From: Acidobacteriota bacterium
GTDB taxonomy: Bacteria; Actinomycetota; Acidimicrobiia; Acidimicrobiales; SHLQ01
Length of the DNA stretch: 5,339 bases
Direction: 5' to 3'
Assembly: GCA_022562835.1 (NCBI GenBank)
Contig: JADFOM010000195.1
Coordinates: 1-5,339 of the forward strand
The notes under the pieces were generated by a model. It saw nothing but the letters and a program-made list of their open reading frames with translations, made no database searches and was not told the DNA's origin. The translations under genes were made by a program, and so were the position numbers. Positions 4,654 through 5,339 of this stretch are shown one piece after another (the stretch's first letter is position 1; every line of letters begins with the position of its first letter).

Positions 4654-5339
4654 ATGAACGGCGGAATCCTTTCGGGGCCGATCGACATGGACGGTCCCCG
4701 CCGTCGCGCCTATGAAACAGTGCCTGCAACGCGCGGCCTCGAGGTTGAGCATCAGTCGGGCGTGCGCGGTCGAATCGAGGCATTTCACGGACACCAGGGT
4801 GTTGTGTTGTCGACGCCGAAGGGTCGTGAGATCCGGGTCGTTCAAATCGAAGGAGGGTTCAAGGTCGGGGGCAGGTGGGTCACACTCGGGCCGCCGCCTG
4901 TGCTGCCCAGCAGTCCGGCGAAAACCATCACAGCGTCAGGTTCGATCGCAATTGACGAACAGGTCACCCGCGTTGCACGTGCGAGTCGAATCTGGGTCGA
5001 AGGCATCCACGACGCCGAGCTGGTCGAGAAGGTGTGGGGTGATGACCTGCGAGCCGAAGGCATAGTTGTCGAACCCATGCACGGACTAGAGGATCTGCCG
5101 GGCGCGGTGTTGAATTTCGGCCCGGGTCCGGCGCGCAGGCTCGGCGTTCTGGTCGATCACCTGGTCGACGGCAGCAAGGAATCGCGGATAGCGGCCGAGG
5201 TAAGAGACCCGAACGTCTTGGTCGCCGGTCATCGGTTTATCGACGTGTGGGAGGCGGTCGACCCCGCCCGTCTCGGGCTCGACGCCTGGCCGAAGATTCC
5301 TTATGGGCAGCCGTGGAAGGAGTCGGTCGCCGAGCAGCT
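4654..5339 (+). CDS. DUF3097 family protein, 3' end outside the window
   Basis: The frame opens at ATG 4654 and remains open for 228 codons to the window edge. The N-terminal part has the family features as I recall them: an Arg-rich opening (PRRRAYETVPATRGLEVEH, 15-33), a small beta-rich region (SGVRGRIEAF, VVLSTPKGREIRVV, FKVGGRWVTL), then a Pro-rich linker (79-90). The core follows: SRIWVEGIHDAELVEKVWGD (111-130), GIVVEPMHGLEDL (136-148), RRLGVLVDHLVDGSKESRIA (161-180), NVLVAGHRFIDVWEAV (187-202) and RLGLDAWPKIPYGQPWKE (206-223). DUF3097 proteins are about 270-280 residues, so some 50 are probably missing. The core resembles a TOPRIM fold (E116, D120, D168), an inference. No function is established. 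It is preceded by a GGTGA ribosome binding site and about 490 bases without a confident gene, so it probably has its own promoter. Confidence 0.92.
   Translation, partial: MNGGILSGPIDMDGPRRRAYETVPATRGLEVEHQSGVRGRIEAFHGHQGVVLSTPKGREIRVVQIEGGFKVGGRWVTLGPPPVLPSSPAKTITASGSIAIDEQVTRVARASRIWVEGIHDAELVEKVWGDDLRAEGIVVEPMHGLEDLPGAVLNFGPGPARRLGVLVDHLVDGSKESRIAAEVRDPNVLVAGHRFIDVWEAVDPARLGLDAWPKIPYGQPWKESVAEQ

Noticed and set aside
4378..4845. Long minus-strand open frame opposite the start of the DUF3097 gene
   Set aside because: It is Arg/Ser/Thr-rich with no recognisable domain and overlaps a well-supported gene on the other strand.

Overview
The window is GC-rich with mostly G/C third codon positions, and reads as chromosomal DNA of a high-GC actinobacterium. 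The best taxonomic clues are a PAC2-family protein of the type found in mycobacteria (Rv2125-like) and a DUF3097 protein, a family I know mainly from Actinomycetota. An environmental lineage such as Acidimicrobiia is possible, but I cannot establish that from the sequence. I see no mobile elements, CRISPR arrays, tRNA or rRNA.

Layout, left to right. (1) Positions 1-176 (+) hold the C-terminal end of a probable crotonase-fold (enoyl-CoA hydratase/isomerase) protein. (2) A convergent intergenic stretch follows, with an extended stem-loop at 247-282. (3) A minus-strand pair reads leftward from 1510: a PAC2-family protein (1510-653), then 39 bases later a small cytoplasmic carboxypeptidase-regulatory-like beta-sandwich protein (613-284). 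(4) Diverging from PAC2 on the plus strand is a large Stf0-type sulfotransferase gene, 1556-3744. It is split into two overlapping reading frames (1556-2212 and 2170-3744) by an apparent one-base deletion near 2144. Restoring one C gives a continuous protein of about 729 residues with three parts: an N-terminal Rossmann-like segment, the PAPS-binding Stf0 domain, and a C-terminal DUF6473/SGNH-like domain. (5) A small lipoprotein gene (4167-3751, minus) converges on it with a 6-base gap. (6) Positions 4168-4653 are a gene-poor region of about 490 bases with minor inverted repeats and an uncertain small ORF. (7) A DUF3097 gene (+) starts at 4654 and runs off the right edge. It is a genuine gene whose stop codon lies outside the window.

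The genes do not form one pathway. PAC2 and the beta-sandwich gene probably form a small operon. The sulfotransferase fusion probably acts alone in modifying a glycan or lipid. The lipoprotein and the DUF3097 protein look like independent neighbours. The most notable items are the broken three-domain sulfotransferase, its SGNH-like domain lacking the usual GDS serine, and the TOPRIM-like motif pattern in DUF3097.
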